NCBI RefSeq assembly: GCF_028751195.1
Contig: NZ_CP066784.1
Location: 806,001 to 870,000 of the forward strand
Source: Alicyclobacillus sp. ALC3
GTDB lineage: Bacteria > Bacillota > Bacilli > Alicyclobacillales > Alicyclobacillaceae
DNA: 64,000 nt
Reading direction: 5' to 3'
Each line of letters opens with the position of its first letter. Within the stretch, counting starts at the first letter, position 1. A program made the position numbers and the translations under genes. The notes beneath the pieces were generated by a model. That model saw only the letters and a program-made list of their open reading frames with translations. It had not been told where the DNA came from and did not search any database. This document shows, one piece after another, positions 33,807 through 42,940 of the stretch.

Positions 33807-34838
33807 TTGGTGACCACTTCGTTTTATAAACACATGGCAAAAAAGTTCCCGGTCGGGAAAATAACAGAACGAACTGTAACAGATATCAAGCTTAATCATG
33901 AATTACGGACTGATGATGAAGCAGTTGATTATTTAATCAGAAATGATCCAATGAAATTCGTTTCGCAAGCACTATCTGGCTTGGAGTATAAGGAAGTATT
34001 CCTCTCGCTGGATATTACGACTGATTTTTTCGACAGACTTGGGAGCACTATTCCTGTGTATTGTAATCCACGGTTACATGGGTTTAGCCGAATCGTAAGC
34101 GCAGCACTTATTGAGTACGGGATATTAGACGAAGAGTGTTATTCCTATAACCAGCATCAACTGGTCATTGATGAGGTGTGTGCAAATAGCGGAGGGCTGA
34201 CGAGTCTAAATGCGAGGATTGGCTTCGAATGCTCCCTTCACATTCAATCCTACAACCAGTACACTGGGGAATTGTTTGTGATAGGACATGCGATAAACCA
34301 TAATGTTACTTTGTCAGACTTAGACGGGCATGAGATCGTCGGCAAGATTGGTTGTATTGCGCTTCCGGTGGACTCTAGTGTACAAACCTGGATTGAGTGC
34401 CTAGTCGATTCGATACTTGATCACCAAAACGGCAACAAGAAAATGGCCTTCTTTAATTCTTTCGCCGCGATGGACCAAATAATTCAACGCTTTTACAGGG
34501 GTCTATTTGAATTTTACTTGTCAAAGTCTCGAAGAGGCATCACCGACGAATTACGGAGAAAGGTCAAGAAGTACGCGAACGACAATAGAAGGCTTGATGA
34601 AAAACTTGATGACGTGGCTAAAGAATTGGGAATCTCCGACTTTGGAAAAATGCAGTGTAGGGCTAAGTATAAAGAGCTCACTACGACGAGAGACAGCATT
34701 GCTCATGGCGGAATGTATGACTTGTCAACCTTGGATATGGGTGGTGTATATATAACCGTATTTTCTCTACTCGTAACCTTGTTTAATGCTGCAAATGTAG
34801 AACAATCCGGTTGGGGATTAGTGGTGTCTAAAAGATGA
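33807..34838 (+). CDS. HEPN-domain protein (R-x4-H), 343 aa
   Basis: TTG start at 33807 with GAGGAG 7 nt upstream (a GTG follows). The N-terminal two thirds are an unrecognised alpha/beta region. The C-terminal helices (MAFFNSFAAMDQIIQRFYRGLFEFYL, then LTTTRDSIAHGGMYD) end in R-DSIA-H, the R-x4-6-H signature of HEPN ribonucleases used in abortive-infection and toxin systems. It follows a broken trypsin-like protease gene, which may have been its partner or activator. RNase activity is inferred from the motif only. Confidence 0.72.
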   Translation: MVTTSFYKHMAKKFPVGKITERTVTDIKLNHELRTDDEAVDYLIRNDPMKFVSQALSGLEYKEVFLSLDITTDFFDRLGSTIPVYCNPRLHGFSRIVSAALIEYGILDEECYSYNQHQLVIDEVCANSGGLTSLNARIGFECSLHIQSYNQYTGELFVIGHAINHNVTLSDLDGHEIVGKIGCIALPVDSSVQTWIECLVDSILDHQNGNKKMAFFNSFAAMDQIIQRFYRGLFEFYLSKSRRGITDELRRKVKKYANDNRRLDEKLDDVAKELGISDFGKMQCRAKYKELTTTRDSIAHGGMYDLSTLDMGGVYITVFSLLVTLFNAANVEQSGWGLVVSKR

Positions 34839-35225
34839 AGTTCGAGTGAACACTGGCTTTTAGACGTGAGTTCAACGATAGCTGCAGGATTTTGCTGTAG
34901 CACCATAACCCGAACATGGCAATCCACAACTTTTCACTTGACAAACACATTTGTCTGGTGCGGGTACTTCGCCGTCACCCCCCGAACTGTCATCTGGAGC
35001 TAATTGACCAGAAGAATTATTCAACACTTGGGAGGTTGGTCAATAGAATCAACTTCATCTGCTCTGACAGAATCCTGTGAAGGTATATCAGGCTAGAAGT
35101 CGTATATTGCTATCAGAGGAAATGCACTGTTTTTGGGTATCATCAGCGCTATATCTTACCACCCAGCGTTACGGTACGCGGTAGCTGACCGCACATATAG
35201 TTCCCGTCAGAGGAGTATATAAAAG
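34839..35225. other. Intergenic region with 94-bp repeat copy B
   Basis: Holds the second copy of the noncoding repeat (35031-35124), about 100 bp before the GIY-YIG gene. No gene supported in the remainder. Confidence 0.5.
35031..35124 (+). repeat. 94-bp noncoding repeat, copy B
   Basis: See copy A at 32304-32397. Ends with AGTCGTATATTGC and CAGAGGAAATG. The shared position upstream of a gene module suggests a common promoter or operator block. Confidence 0.7.
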
Positions 35226-36119
35226 TTGGGCATACGAGGCAAAAGTATAAATTTGTTTCTCATGGACGGGGACCCAAACGGTCGCATCAAATGCACGCTC
35301 GCGAACTGGACTGGTGTGGCGTACAAGATTCCGCGCACTGAACTGGATAGGTGCAAAGGACGCGATGACCTATCGCAGAGTGGCGTGTACTGTTTATTTG
35401 GAACATCCGACCAGACTGGGGAGAACGTTGTTTACATCGGCCAGACAGGTGTTAGGAAAAACGGCGAGGGAATCCTCTACCGTTTGCAGGAACATAAGCG
35501 TGACTCGGCCAAGGACTACTGGACAGAGGCGGTCGTGTTCACCACCTCCAACAACTCGTTTGGGCCAACTGAGATAAGCTACCTTGAAAACCGATTTTGC
35601 TCAATGGCCGTAGAAGCAAAGCGATATGTTGTAAAAAACGGAAACGACCCAACCCCTGGTAACATTACAGAGGAGAAGGAAAGTGAACTTGAAGAGTTCA
35701 TTGATAACTCCAAAATTGTTATGGGGACACTCGGTCATAAAGTGTTCGAGAAGCTGACTGAGGTCAATTTGCCTCGTGAACAGGCTGAGACAACGGGTGG
35801 AGACGAGTTACTGTTGCATTTCATGCGTAGGAGCCGGAAAAGTGGCCTGACGATTGAAGCGGACTGCAGGCAAACGAGTGAAGGTTTCGTCGTCCTCAAG
35901 GGCAGCCACATTGAAACCATTGACTCTGAGAGTATACCGCCCGGAATCAAGGAAATCCGACAGAAGGCGTCGATTGATGACAACGGGATTTTGCAGCAAG
36001 ATATTCTCTTCCGCAGTCCGTCTTACGCAGCCGCTTTTGTCATCGGTGGTCATGCCAACGGTCTGACGGAATGGAAAACAGACGGCGGCAAAACGTTGAA
36101 AGAAGTCGAGGGAAGCTAA
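35226..36119 (+). CDS. GIY-YIG nuclease with C-terminal DUF4357 domain
   Basis: 297 aa, TTG start with AGAGGAG about 10 nt upstream. GIY-YIG core: SGVYCLFG and VVYIGQTG (the G-V-Y and Y-I-G strands), LYRLQEHKRD with the catalytic Arg and basic residues, and a metal-binding Glu in ISYLENRF. The C-terminal region FRSPSYAAAFVIGGHANGLTEWKTDGGKTLKE matches DUF4357, a module common in restriction and defence contexts. It is followed after 92 bp by a CoiA-like nuclease gene on the same strand, so the two may act together. Confidence 0.82.
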   Translation: MGIRGKSINLFLMDGDPNGRIKCTLANWTGVAYKIPRTELDRCKGRDDLSQSGVYCLFGTSDQTGENVVYIGQTGVRKNGEGILYRLQEHKRDSAKDYWTEAVVFTTSNNSFGPTEISYLENRFCSMAVEAKRYVVKNGNDPTPGNITEEKESELEEFIDNSKIVMGTLGHKVFEKLTEVNLPREQAETTGGDELLLHFMRRSRKSGLTIEADCRQTSEGFVVLKGSHIETIDSESIPPGIKEIRQKASIDDNGILQQDILFRSPSYAAAFVIGGHANGLTEWKTDGGKTLKEVEGS

Positions 36120-36211
36120 TTCCATCAATAGTTGAGCCCGACTGTCATGTAACAAATGAAGAACCCCATGAACTTAGGGAGGATTATCACCGCAAGTGAG
36201 GGAGATTTAGG

Positions 36212-37633
36212 TTGTTTGTTGCCGAGTATATTTTAGAGAATGATAAGGTTGAAACAGTAGTCTCATTCGAAGGTAAAGAGGCTGCCACTCGGATCTTAAG
36301 CAAAATGGGGCTCCTACGCTGTCCGGAATGCAGCGAGCAGGTCCGGTTTAGAGCAGGTAAACATAGAAGTCCTCACTTTGCCCATCTTGAGGGTTCCCAG
36401 TGTGTAGCGGAATCACACGACCCAGAGACCGAAGAACATCGTGACGGCAAAAGGGCACTATATCTACGTCTTAAAGAACTATACCCGCGTTCTGAAGTAG
36501 AACTTGAATACAAGGTTTTTGAGACAAGTCAACGGGCGGATGTGATGGTAATACACCCCTCCGGTGAGAAGTGGGCATTTGAATTTCAATGTTACCCCAT
36601 CAATGATGACATATGGAGAGAACGGCACGACATGTATCGCAACGCGGATATCAAAGACTTTTGGGTGCTCGGCTCCTCCTTATATAAGCGAACAAACAAT
36701 GTTCGTTTGAGAATATTGGAACATGCAATTCGAATGGAATTCGGGCACCTGGTTTATCTTGAAGTTTCTACAGAAGAGTTCAATACACTCGAAGACGGAT
36801 TCTTAAGCAACTTTGTCTTGAGAGATTCCAAGCGGATTAATTTCAATCTGAAGGATGCATACATACTGAATTCCATGAGATGGTGGTCTCAAGCTTTATC
36901 TGACTGGAAGGACAAGAAAGAGAAAGACATAAAGGAACGACGTAAATCGGTCAGTAAAGAGAACCAACCATCACCACATCCACGGTCGCCAAAGTCTAAA
37001 AAGGAAACTCCCTCATGGGTAATACGCGAAGAAGCCGAGAGACTTTCTCGAGTTACTGCAGTGGATCCCGACTCTGTGAGTCAACGGTATGAGCTGTTAT
37101 ATCGCGAACGAGACTCATTCGCGCATGAAATGGACCCAGTTCAAATTAGTGAGTTCCGTCATATGTGCAAAAAACATAATTTCCGCACATCCTCTTTTCC
37201 CGGCGTACTCAATTTGGAGGTCAGATTGTCATGTTTGATACGCAGTCCATTGCAACTGTGGCAACTCTGGATTTACGACCGGTTTATTTACCAGAAGGAC
37301 ATTGTAAACGGCGAAGACATTGTGGAAGCTATGAAGAGACAGACGGATATATTTCGCCCGGCGTCCCTAGACAATGCACCCATGCATTGGTCGTTCACAG
37401 TTTATAATTTCCTGCGGAGTTTAGACGACGATTTAAGAATTTTGGCTACACTCAATCCACGAAGAACTGTGTTTCAGATTACAGTTCCTGAGTTGCCCAG
37501 GTTTACAAACAGAGGTGCGAACATCAGATTGAAAATGGCCCTTGAGGCTTTAAGTGAAAAACGCGAGATCAGAGAATACACGCCGGTTTACTCTGAGTAC
37601 CGTAGTCTGCTAAGCGAAGGGTCGAAAACGTGA
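36212..37633 (+). CDS. CoiA-like protein with zinc finger and nuclease fold
   Basis: 473 aa, TTG start with GGGAG 7 nt upstream. The N-terminal zinc finger has C37-x2-C40 and RAGKHRSPHFAHLEGSQC. Then comes a restriction-like core: KRALYLRLKELYP, QRADVMVIHPSG...WAFEFQCYPI (D then E-x-Q, as in PD-(D/E)xK folds of the CoiA family). The C-terminal half is a charged linker and an unrecognised helical domain. Competence CoiA acts in transformation in naturally competent Firmicutes, but in an island beside other nucleases this is more likely a defence nuclease. Confidence 0.75.
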   Translation: MFVAEYILENDKVETVVSFEGKEAATRILSKMGLLRCPECSEQVRFRAGKHRSPHFAHLEGSQCVAESHDPETEEHRDGKRALYLRLKELYPRSEVELEYKVFETSQRADVMVIHPSGEKWAFEFQCYPINDDIWRERHDMYRNADIKDFWVLGSSLYKRTNNVRLRILEHAIRMEFGHLVYLEVSTEEFNTLEDGFLSNFVLRDSKRINFNLKDAYILNSMRWWSQALSDWKDKKEKDIKERRKSVSKENQPSPHPRSPKSKKETPSWVIREEAERLSRVTAVDPDSVSQRYELLYRERDSFAHEMDPVQISEFRHMCKKHNFRTSSFPGVLNLEVRLSCLIRSPLQLWQLWIYDRFIYQKDIVNGEDIVEAMKRQTDIFRPASLDNAPMHWSFTVYNFLRSLDDDLRILATLNPRRTVFQITVPELPRFTNRGANIRLKMALEALSEKREIREYTPVYSEYRSLLSEGSKT

Positions 37634-37770
37634 CCTGCAGACCAATCACGAAGTAAGATCATCCGGGACATGCAAAGAGATCCGTCGGCACACTTTTGTC
37701 GATCAAAAGTTGACCAATGTCGTCAGTTGGTATGTTTCCAAGTGTATCGATTACACAAGGTACATAGTGC

Positions 37771-39018
37771 CTATATATCGGCACTTTCAACGCTAGTTTC
37801 ACGTATAGGAAACTTTGTTATACCTCGTTGCAACCATCTACCAAACTCATCGTTCATACTGCCACGCCCTCTTGCGGCCTTCTGAGTTGTACTAAGAAGT
37901 GTGTACCGCACCAGTGTCTGTCGCACTATCTCAAAAAGCTTGCTTGCAACAGTGCTACCTACCTCGTGCACCCATTTATCTATAATGCGACGAGCATCAC
38001 CATTGCCATGAACAACAGATCCTCGAACTTCCCACACCTGCTCAATGAATTTATCAACACTGCAACCGCCCAAGACTGCAGACGAAACTGAATCGCCACA
38101 CACACCGGCAACCCTCTGACTTAACTTTTCTATCATGTTTGTGCTCGAACCCATTAAGCAGTCCAAGACAGTCACCATACTGACAAGTGTCTGGTACTGT
38201 TCGACCAGATGCGTGCCACGAATCGCATCATCAAAAAAACCTGCTGCCGTCCACCAGTGTGCCCCTTCGCGTGTCAGCGGACTCTCACGCAGGTGCGATA
38301 GGTATTCACTTAGGTTCTGCAGCCCATAGGTACCAAGTCCCTCCCATCCACTCAATGAGACTCTATTTCTATCGTTCTGCAAATCATCAAAGCACCCAGA
38401 AACAGTGATTTTCCGGTTCATCGTCTGCTTTATAGGGTAAATATACATTTTTCGCTGCTTAATTGAATCGGCCATCCATAAAGTCAAACAGTGACGAACA
38501 TGCATTTCCATCTCGTACTCTCGTCCTTCTTCGCATACAAAGGTGAGCAGGTAGTTATCAGCCCTAAAGTCGAGTTGGTGTAGTGAGTCCACGTTTTGTT
38601 CCTGCCACACCCAAACCGGCAGCAACTTTCCAGGCGCCCACAGACGGACCTCAACCATGGGAAACACTAAGTCAACGAATGCATCACATTTGAAATCACA
38701 CCGATAAAGCCCATAATCCACGAGTACGACTGAGCGGTTGGCATCGGCTAGTATTTTCAAGCTATCTGATGCATACTGCCCGAGCGAATGCCTTGTGGTA
38801 AAGAAATCCGTAGCAGTATATGCATATGTCAAAATTGGCCGAGTCCAAGACAATACCTCGGGCGACAATCCTAAGTAATCCTTCATTTGAATCGTTTGCC
38901 GTCGACGCCTCCCCGTGGTCTGTTCTCGTGAGGCCCGGACGTCCAGAGTCTCAATCCCGTCGTCCACATCTATAAGTGCCCTTTCCAACAGCCTAGCCAC
39001 ATCATCTAGTGACGGCAT
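37771..39018 (-). CDS. Apea-like HEPN-domain protein, 415 aa
   Basis: ATG at 39018 with GAGGAGG upstream. The N-terminal region of about 240 residues is beta-rich and not assigned. The C-terminal 170 residues look like the Apea-type HEPN domain: LVEQYQTLVSMVTVLDCLMG, EKLSQRVAG, then FIEQVWEVRGSVVHGNGDA with R-GSVV-H as the R-x4-H catalytic motif. ApeA is a known single-gene anti-phage protein with a HEPN domain, so similar function is plausible. It lies 28 bp after a frameshifted AbrB-type gene on the same strand, an arrangement like regulator/toxin pairs. Confidence 0.75.
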   Translation of the reverse strand: MPSLDDVARLLERALIDVDDGIETLDVRASREQTTGRRRRQTIQMKDYLGLSPEVLSWTRPILTYAYTATDFFTTRHSLGQYASDSLKILADANRSVVLVDYGLYRCDFKCDAFVDLVFPMVEVRLWAPGKLLPVWVWQEQNVDSLHQLDFRADNYLLTFVCEEGREYEMEMHVRHCLTLWMADSIKQRKMYIYPIKQTMNRKITVSGCFDDLQNDRNRVSLSGWEGLGTYGLQNLSEYLSHLRESPLTREGAHWWTAAGFFDDAIRGTHLVEQYQTLVSMVTVLDCLMGSSTNMIEKLSQRVAGVCGDSVSSAVLGGCSVDKFIEQVWEVRGSVVHGNGDARRIIDKWVHEVGSTVASKLFEIVRQTLVRYTLLSTTQKAARGRGSMNDEFGRWLQRGITKFPIRETSVESADI

Positions 39019-39046
39019 GTCAAAACCTCCTCACTAACCAAAGTCA

Positions 39047-39314
39047 TCAAGGAACCGACTTTAGTTCAAGGGCCCCGGGTCGAATAGCCAGTAGTTCACT
39101 AATGCACACCCGACACACAGACTTGTCCTTGAAAAAAGTAACATCGTTTTTGGATCCGCAGAACACGCACATGGGTCGGTACTTACGCAGGACAACGCAG
39201 TCTCCATCGACCAGGGTCTCCAGTGGGTCAAAGGCTTCAAGTCCCAACTGCCGTCTCAGGAAGCACCACTCGCCCCAAATGATCCACCGGACGCACGAAA
39301 CCCGTCAGCCTCAT
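39047..39314 (-). pseudogene. AbrB-type regulator with zinc finger, frameshifted copy
   Basis: Starts MRLTGFVRPVDHLGRVVLP like the intact copy at 47704-47949, then an 8-nt deletion near 39265 (between CTTCCT and GAGACGG) shifts the frame. Downstream the other frame resumes with LEAFDPLETLVDGDCVVLRKYRPMCVFCGS. It lies just upstream of the HEPN-415 gene and inside a segment duplicated at the right end of the element. Confidence 0.85.
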
Positions 39315-39573
39315 AAGGTGTCCTCCGCTCTACTGTGGTTACATGGCTATCATAGCCGACGGATAGTTTACGGTCGATGACGCGCAGGAGATTTGTGAAT
39401 TACAATGTAACGAGACAACAGTTATCTCAACACGGCCGTTTGCCGCATCCTGGTGCTGGGCTATGACTCGTTCACATCCTTACCTAGCGTTGGTAAAAGC
39501 AAGACCATACCTTTACTTTGAATTGAAATCAGTGAGTGTACCAGATGACGAGAGAGCTGCCGTCATTCCCGGC
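39115..39573. repeat. Segmental duplication, left copy (about 460 bp)
   Basis: About 90% identical by eye to 47745-48208. Covers the AbrB-type gene, its promoter region with the TTACAATGTAA dyad (39400-39410), and the last codons of the PD-(D/E)xK nuclease gene. Confidence 0.85.
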
Positions 39574-40712
39574 AGGGTGTCTGCCTTGAATTTGTCAAGC
39601 TTGCTTTTGATCTCTGCCTTCAGTTCTTCTCGACTGAGATTTTCAAGTGTGCTCGCCTTGATCCAATCTCTCTTTTTGTATAAATAGAACCACCCCTCGG
39701 AAGGGATTCTCTTTTGGGGGTCGAAGACTGAATGGTTTTGTGCTATTTCCAACAATTCCGTTCTGATAGAAGATGGCCCTGGCCCAACATATAGATATAT
39801 GCTGATCTTATTCTCCAGATTTTTAATTTCGAACAGCACTATCCGTTTACTGACTGTCCAGCCTTTACAGATTCGCGGCAGGAAGTCAAGTGATTGGGGA
39901 ATAAAGCGGATCAAGGTCTTAGACCACTTGTCGAGTTCCAATTCGTCATCTTCGTTAATCGCTTCTACCAGTACATCCCGCACATCTGATTGTAGATCGG
40001 GCCGATACTCCAAGATTAAATCGATAGCATCCTTGTGGTTCTGGTAGATTCGATGGCACAATTCCTGCACCTCAGAGTCCTGCACAATGAATCGCCTCAC
40101 AGTCTCAATATACTGTCTAATGAAGCTTGCAACATCGTCCTGCATCTGCATTTGACGAGATAACAAAAACCTCTCCAGCATTGCCACAACGGATGTGTGG
40201 TCTAAAGTAAGGTAACCATCGGTTGATGGTTCTTCTCCGTCAACCGTCAGGTAAATAAAAATATGCGTAAACTCGAGATAGTCAGTCTCCACGATTTCTT
40301 TATATCGTGCTAGCTGATCTCCATGTTCCTTTGACCAGACTTTGTTTTCTATCAGGCAAGTAAACCTATTCTCCTCACTTACGATGAGGACGTCGATATG
40401 TTTCCATTCACGCAAAACTAACGAGCTCTCGAAGTGCCACGTATCAATATCAATAAGTGATGGCATGGTCACGCCATTTTGCCGCACCAGTTCCTTGAGA
40501 AACAACTTTAAGAAGGTGTCTCCAACGCCGTGACTGTCGTTTGGATTCAATAGCCACGCCAGAAAGTTAGAATGTCTAGTCTCGTTATTGACCAACTTCA
40601 AGGCTTGAAAGGCATTAAACCTTCTCAACAGAGTCTCTAATCTTTCTAAGTCCTCACTGTGGTAAATGAACTCTTCAAGTTTGCTCTTGGCATCACTATC
40701 GGTCTTATCCAT
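39513..40712 (-). CDS. PD-(D/E)xK nuclease superfamily protein
   Basis: 399 aa from ATG 40712 (GGTGG about 7 nt upstream; a GTG at 40727 is the alternative). NNETRHSNFLAWLLNPNDSHGVGDTFLKLFL and IDVLIVSEENRFTCLIENKVWSKEHGDQLARY (in parts) form the PDDEXK_4 type active site: D in the strand, then E-N-K. The rest is helical. This family is common in prophages and defence islands. Its last codons lie in the duplicated segment, and a copy of them is present at 48145-48208 without the rest of the gene. Confidence 0.82.
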   Translation of the reverse strand: MDKTDSDAKSKLEEFIYHSEDLERLETLLRRFNAFQALKLVNNETRHSNFLAWLLNPNDSHGVGDTFLKLFLKELVRQNGVTMPSLIDIDTWHFESSLVLREWKHIDVLIVSEENRFTCLIENKVWSKEHGDQLARYKEIVETDYLEFTHIFIYLTVDGEEPSTDGYLTLDHTSVVAMLERFLLSRQMQMQDDVASFIRQYIETVRRFIVQDSEVQELCHRIYQNHKDAIDLILEYRPDLQSDVRDVLVEAINEDDELELDKWSKTLIRFIPQSLDFLPRICKGWTVSKRIVLFEIKNLENKISIYLYVGPGPSSIRTELLEIAQNHSVFDPQKRIPSEGWFYLYKKRDWIKASTLENLSREELKAEIKSKLDKFKADTLPGMTAALSSSGTLTDFNSK

Positions 40713-40932
40713 CTCCGCACCACCCACTCCACTTAGTTCCGAATATTAAAATCACTCACCCTACGCATGTCATTCTTATGAACAATCGCATAATATGTTG
40801 GACGCGATCGACAGGTTGCCGGAATACGAGCAGACGCAGCCATTTTCCTAGAATTACTTGTGGAATTTAGTGTAACACAAGAGAAGCCCAGGGAGTCTAC
40901 AAGCACGGTGTGGAGGTGTTTTTTGCTGGAAA

Positions 40933-41601
40933 TCAGTGGACTTCTTTTATACACTCGGGCCCATCGTTCCGCACGTTACCCACCATCTTAGCGACTCGGT
41001 ACGCCCACATCTCCCTATCTGGGTAGGGCTGCAGAATAGATGTCACAAGGTGGGGATCCATTACACCGCGATCAAGCCACAGGTCGTGGACTTCTTCCCG
41101 TAGAATTACCGGCATACGGTCGTGGATCGATATCATAAGCAAATTCGGCTGACATGTGATGATTGCGCAACTGCCTACCTTCATGGCCCCATCTGGCGAT
41201 GTCCAGGTGTCATACAGCCCAGCGAATCCGAAGGCCGGACGGCCGGTGGGAACCATGCGAAACGGCTGTTTATCGATTTTCCGCCACTCAAAGAACCCAT
41301 CCGCCGGGATGATACAGCGCTTGCGCGGCACGAGCCGCTTCCACATACCATTGGCCAGCAGTTTATCCGCCCTTGCGTTGAAGGTGGCAAATGTCGTTTT
41401 GTCCGATTCCGACCAAACGGGAATCAGCCCCCAGCGCAGCCGACCAATCCGTCGCTGCTGCCCGTCGGATATGATAGCAGCTACATCCTGGGTAGGCGCG
41501 ATGTTATACCGAGGTGGAAGCCGGAACCCGTTGTCACTGATACCGAAGTACTCCAGGATGCTTGACCAATTCTCAAATGCCTGAGTGAATCGACCGCACA
41601 T
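40933..41601 (-). CDS. yedK: SOS-response-associated (SRAP/YedK) protein
   Basis: 222 aa from MCGRFTQ (ATG 41601, GGTGAT upstream). Cys2 is the residue that crosslinks to abasic sites in single-stranded DNA. Other active-site blocks: YNIAPTQ, RWGLIPVW, FNARADKL (Asn), IIPADGFFEW (Glu) and SIHDRMPVIL (His). SRAP proteins shield abasic sites in ssDNA during replication. The gene diverges from the DUF2325 gene. In this island it may protect DNA attacked by nucleases, but it is also a common cargo gene. Confidence 0.92.
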   Translation of the reverse strand: MCGRFTQAFENWSSILEYFGISDNGFRLPPRYNIAPTQDVAAIISDGQQRRIGRLRWGLIPVWSESDKTTFATFNARADKLLANGMWKRLVPRKRCIIPADGFFEWRKIDKQPFRMVPTGRPAFGFAGLYDTWTSPDGAMKVGSCAIITCQPNLLMISIHDRMPVILREEVHDLWLDRGVMDPHLVTSILQPYPDREMWAYRVAKMVGNVRNDGPECIKEVH

Positions 41602-41770
41602 ATGTATCACCGCAAATAGCATAACACGAACGGATGTTCCCGCCCAAGAACTACGTACTTTTTTACAGACCAATTTACAACGGAAGCTGCGCAGCAATCA
41701 TGTGACTTTACCTATGTCGAACAGGTGCCTGCTGAATTCATGGAGAAGTATTGTACTGGAGGGGTCTCGC

Positions 41771-42940
41771 ATGGAATCCAGTCACGTCTTACCGGTGCCA
41801 GTAAGTTTCCGCTATCATGATGTCTCAATCCGTTCCTCTGCCGAAGAGCCGGGGATATATCCCGTGGAACTGACAGTAGAGGACCTCTGGTCTTACATGA
41901 ATGAATCAGGCTTCATTCACGATGAAGACGCAATCGTTCTGTGCAGTTTCGATGATCTACGTAAACTGAACGGATTTTACACACTCCGGATCCTGTACAA
42001 CTCCTTAACACCGAAACAGTTTATAGAGCGACTTCAAGTTCTGGGAGTCCATTTCACTCCCAAGGACTATAGGTTGGGAATGGATCGGTTCATAAACCGC
42101 GCTGGCGTATTTCTACTCAAACCGCTTATCTGGGACCGCTTTATGAGTGTGCAGAAAGATACGTTTTTAAAGCCAAGTGTTTTACAGGCATTGCAAGAAG
42201 AGGTGACATGGGATGCCTTACGGGAGGTCAGTTCCACGGCTCTAAACCTCCCGACCCTTGCCGACGACGACGAGGTCCTAGCTAGTTTTACCTACGCCGC
42301 GCTCTTCATGCTTGACGATGATGACCTTATTTATCGATGGGCCCAGCGTATGATTGACGACAAAAAAGACGCAGATGGGCGAGTGCTCGCTGACATAGTG
42401 TCGTACGGACTTTATACATATTTACACGCACGTTTGCGAGCGACTGAGTCTCATTCTGCCAATGCCAATGCTGCGACCGCACGAGCAATTGAAATAAAAC
42501 GCTTGCAATCAGAACTTCAGGAACTCCGTAATCAATACGATCAGGATGTGAAGGTGCTCCTAGACGTTATTGACCAGATGGACCAGAAAACACGATTACA
42601 ACCGCAGCCAGGCCAAGTGGCCGCAGCAAAATCTCCGCTTGTGGGGAAGCGCTTGCTGGTTGTCGGAGATGAGTCCCGTGCCCCGGCTTACCGTACCATC
42701 CTAGAGAACGTCGGGGCAAAATACGATTTTTTGCCTGGCTTCGACAAAGACCACTCCACGGAGTCAAAGTTCGCAGCAGCGGATGGAATCATCTTTATCA
42801 CTGCGTACTCGAATCATCTCAAATTCTATGCCCTCCGGGCAAACGCAGCGCACAAGGCTTGTGTATTAGTACCTCACGCGGGTTTGGGGGAGTTTACTAG
42901 ACGTCTGGATGAGCTCGCCACGAAATTGGGCCATAATTAG
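41771..42940 (+). CDS. DUF2325-domain protein, 389 aa
   Basis: ATG at 41771 with GGAGG 8 nt upstream; the open frame to 41585 overlaps the SRAP start and is not used. N-terminal about 230 residues unassigned and acidic. A coiled-coil-like stretch AIEIKRLQSELQELRNQYDQ follows, then DUF2325: LVGKRLLVVGDESRAPAYRTILENVGAKYDFLPGFDKD...ADGIIFITAYSNHLKFYALR (in parts). DUF2325 domains occur in phage-defence and unknown contexts. The IS inserted exactly at its TAG, and the 4-bp target duplication rebuilds the same stop, so the protein is intact. Confidence 0.75.
   Translation: MESSHVLPVPVSFRYHDVSIRSSAEEPGIYPVELTVEDLWSYMNESGFIHDEDAIVLCSFDDLRKLNGFYTLRILYNSLTPKQFIERLQVLGVHFTPKDYRLGMDRFINRAGVFLLKPLIWDRFMSVQKDTFLKPSVLQALQEEVTWDALREVSSTALNLPTLADDDEVLASFTYAALFMLDDDDLIYRWAQRMIDDKKDADGRVLADIVSYGLYTYLHARLRATESHSANANAATARAIEIKRLQSELQELRNQYDQDVKVLLDVIDQMDQKTRLQPQPGQVAAAKSPLVGKRLLVVGDESRAPAYRTILENVGAKYDFLPGFDKDHSTESKFAAADGIIFITAYSNHLKFYALRANAAHKACVLVPHAGLGEFTRRLDELATKLGHN

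Noticed and set aside
41585..41770. N-terminal extension of the DUF2325 protein
   Set aside because: It overlaps the SRAP start on the other strand, and ATG 41771 has an ideal GGAGG site.
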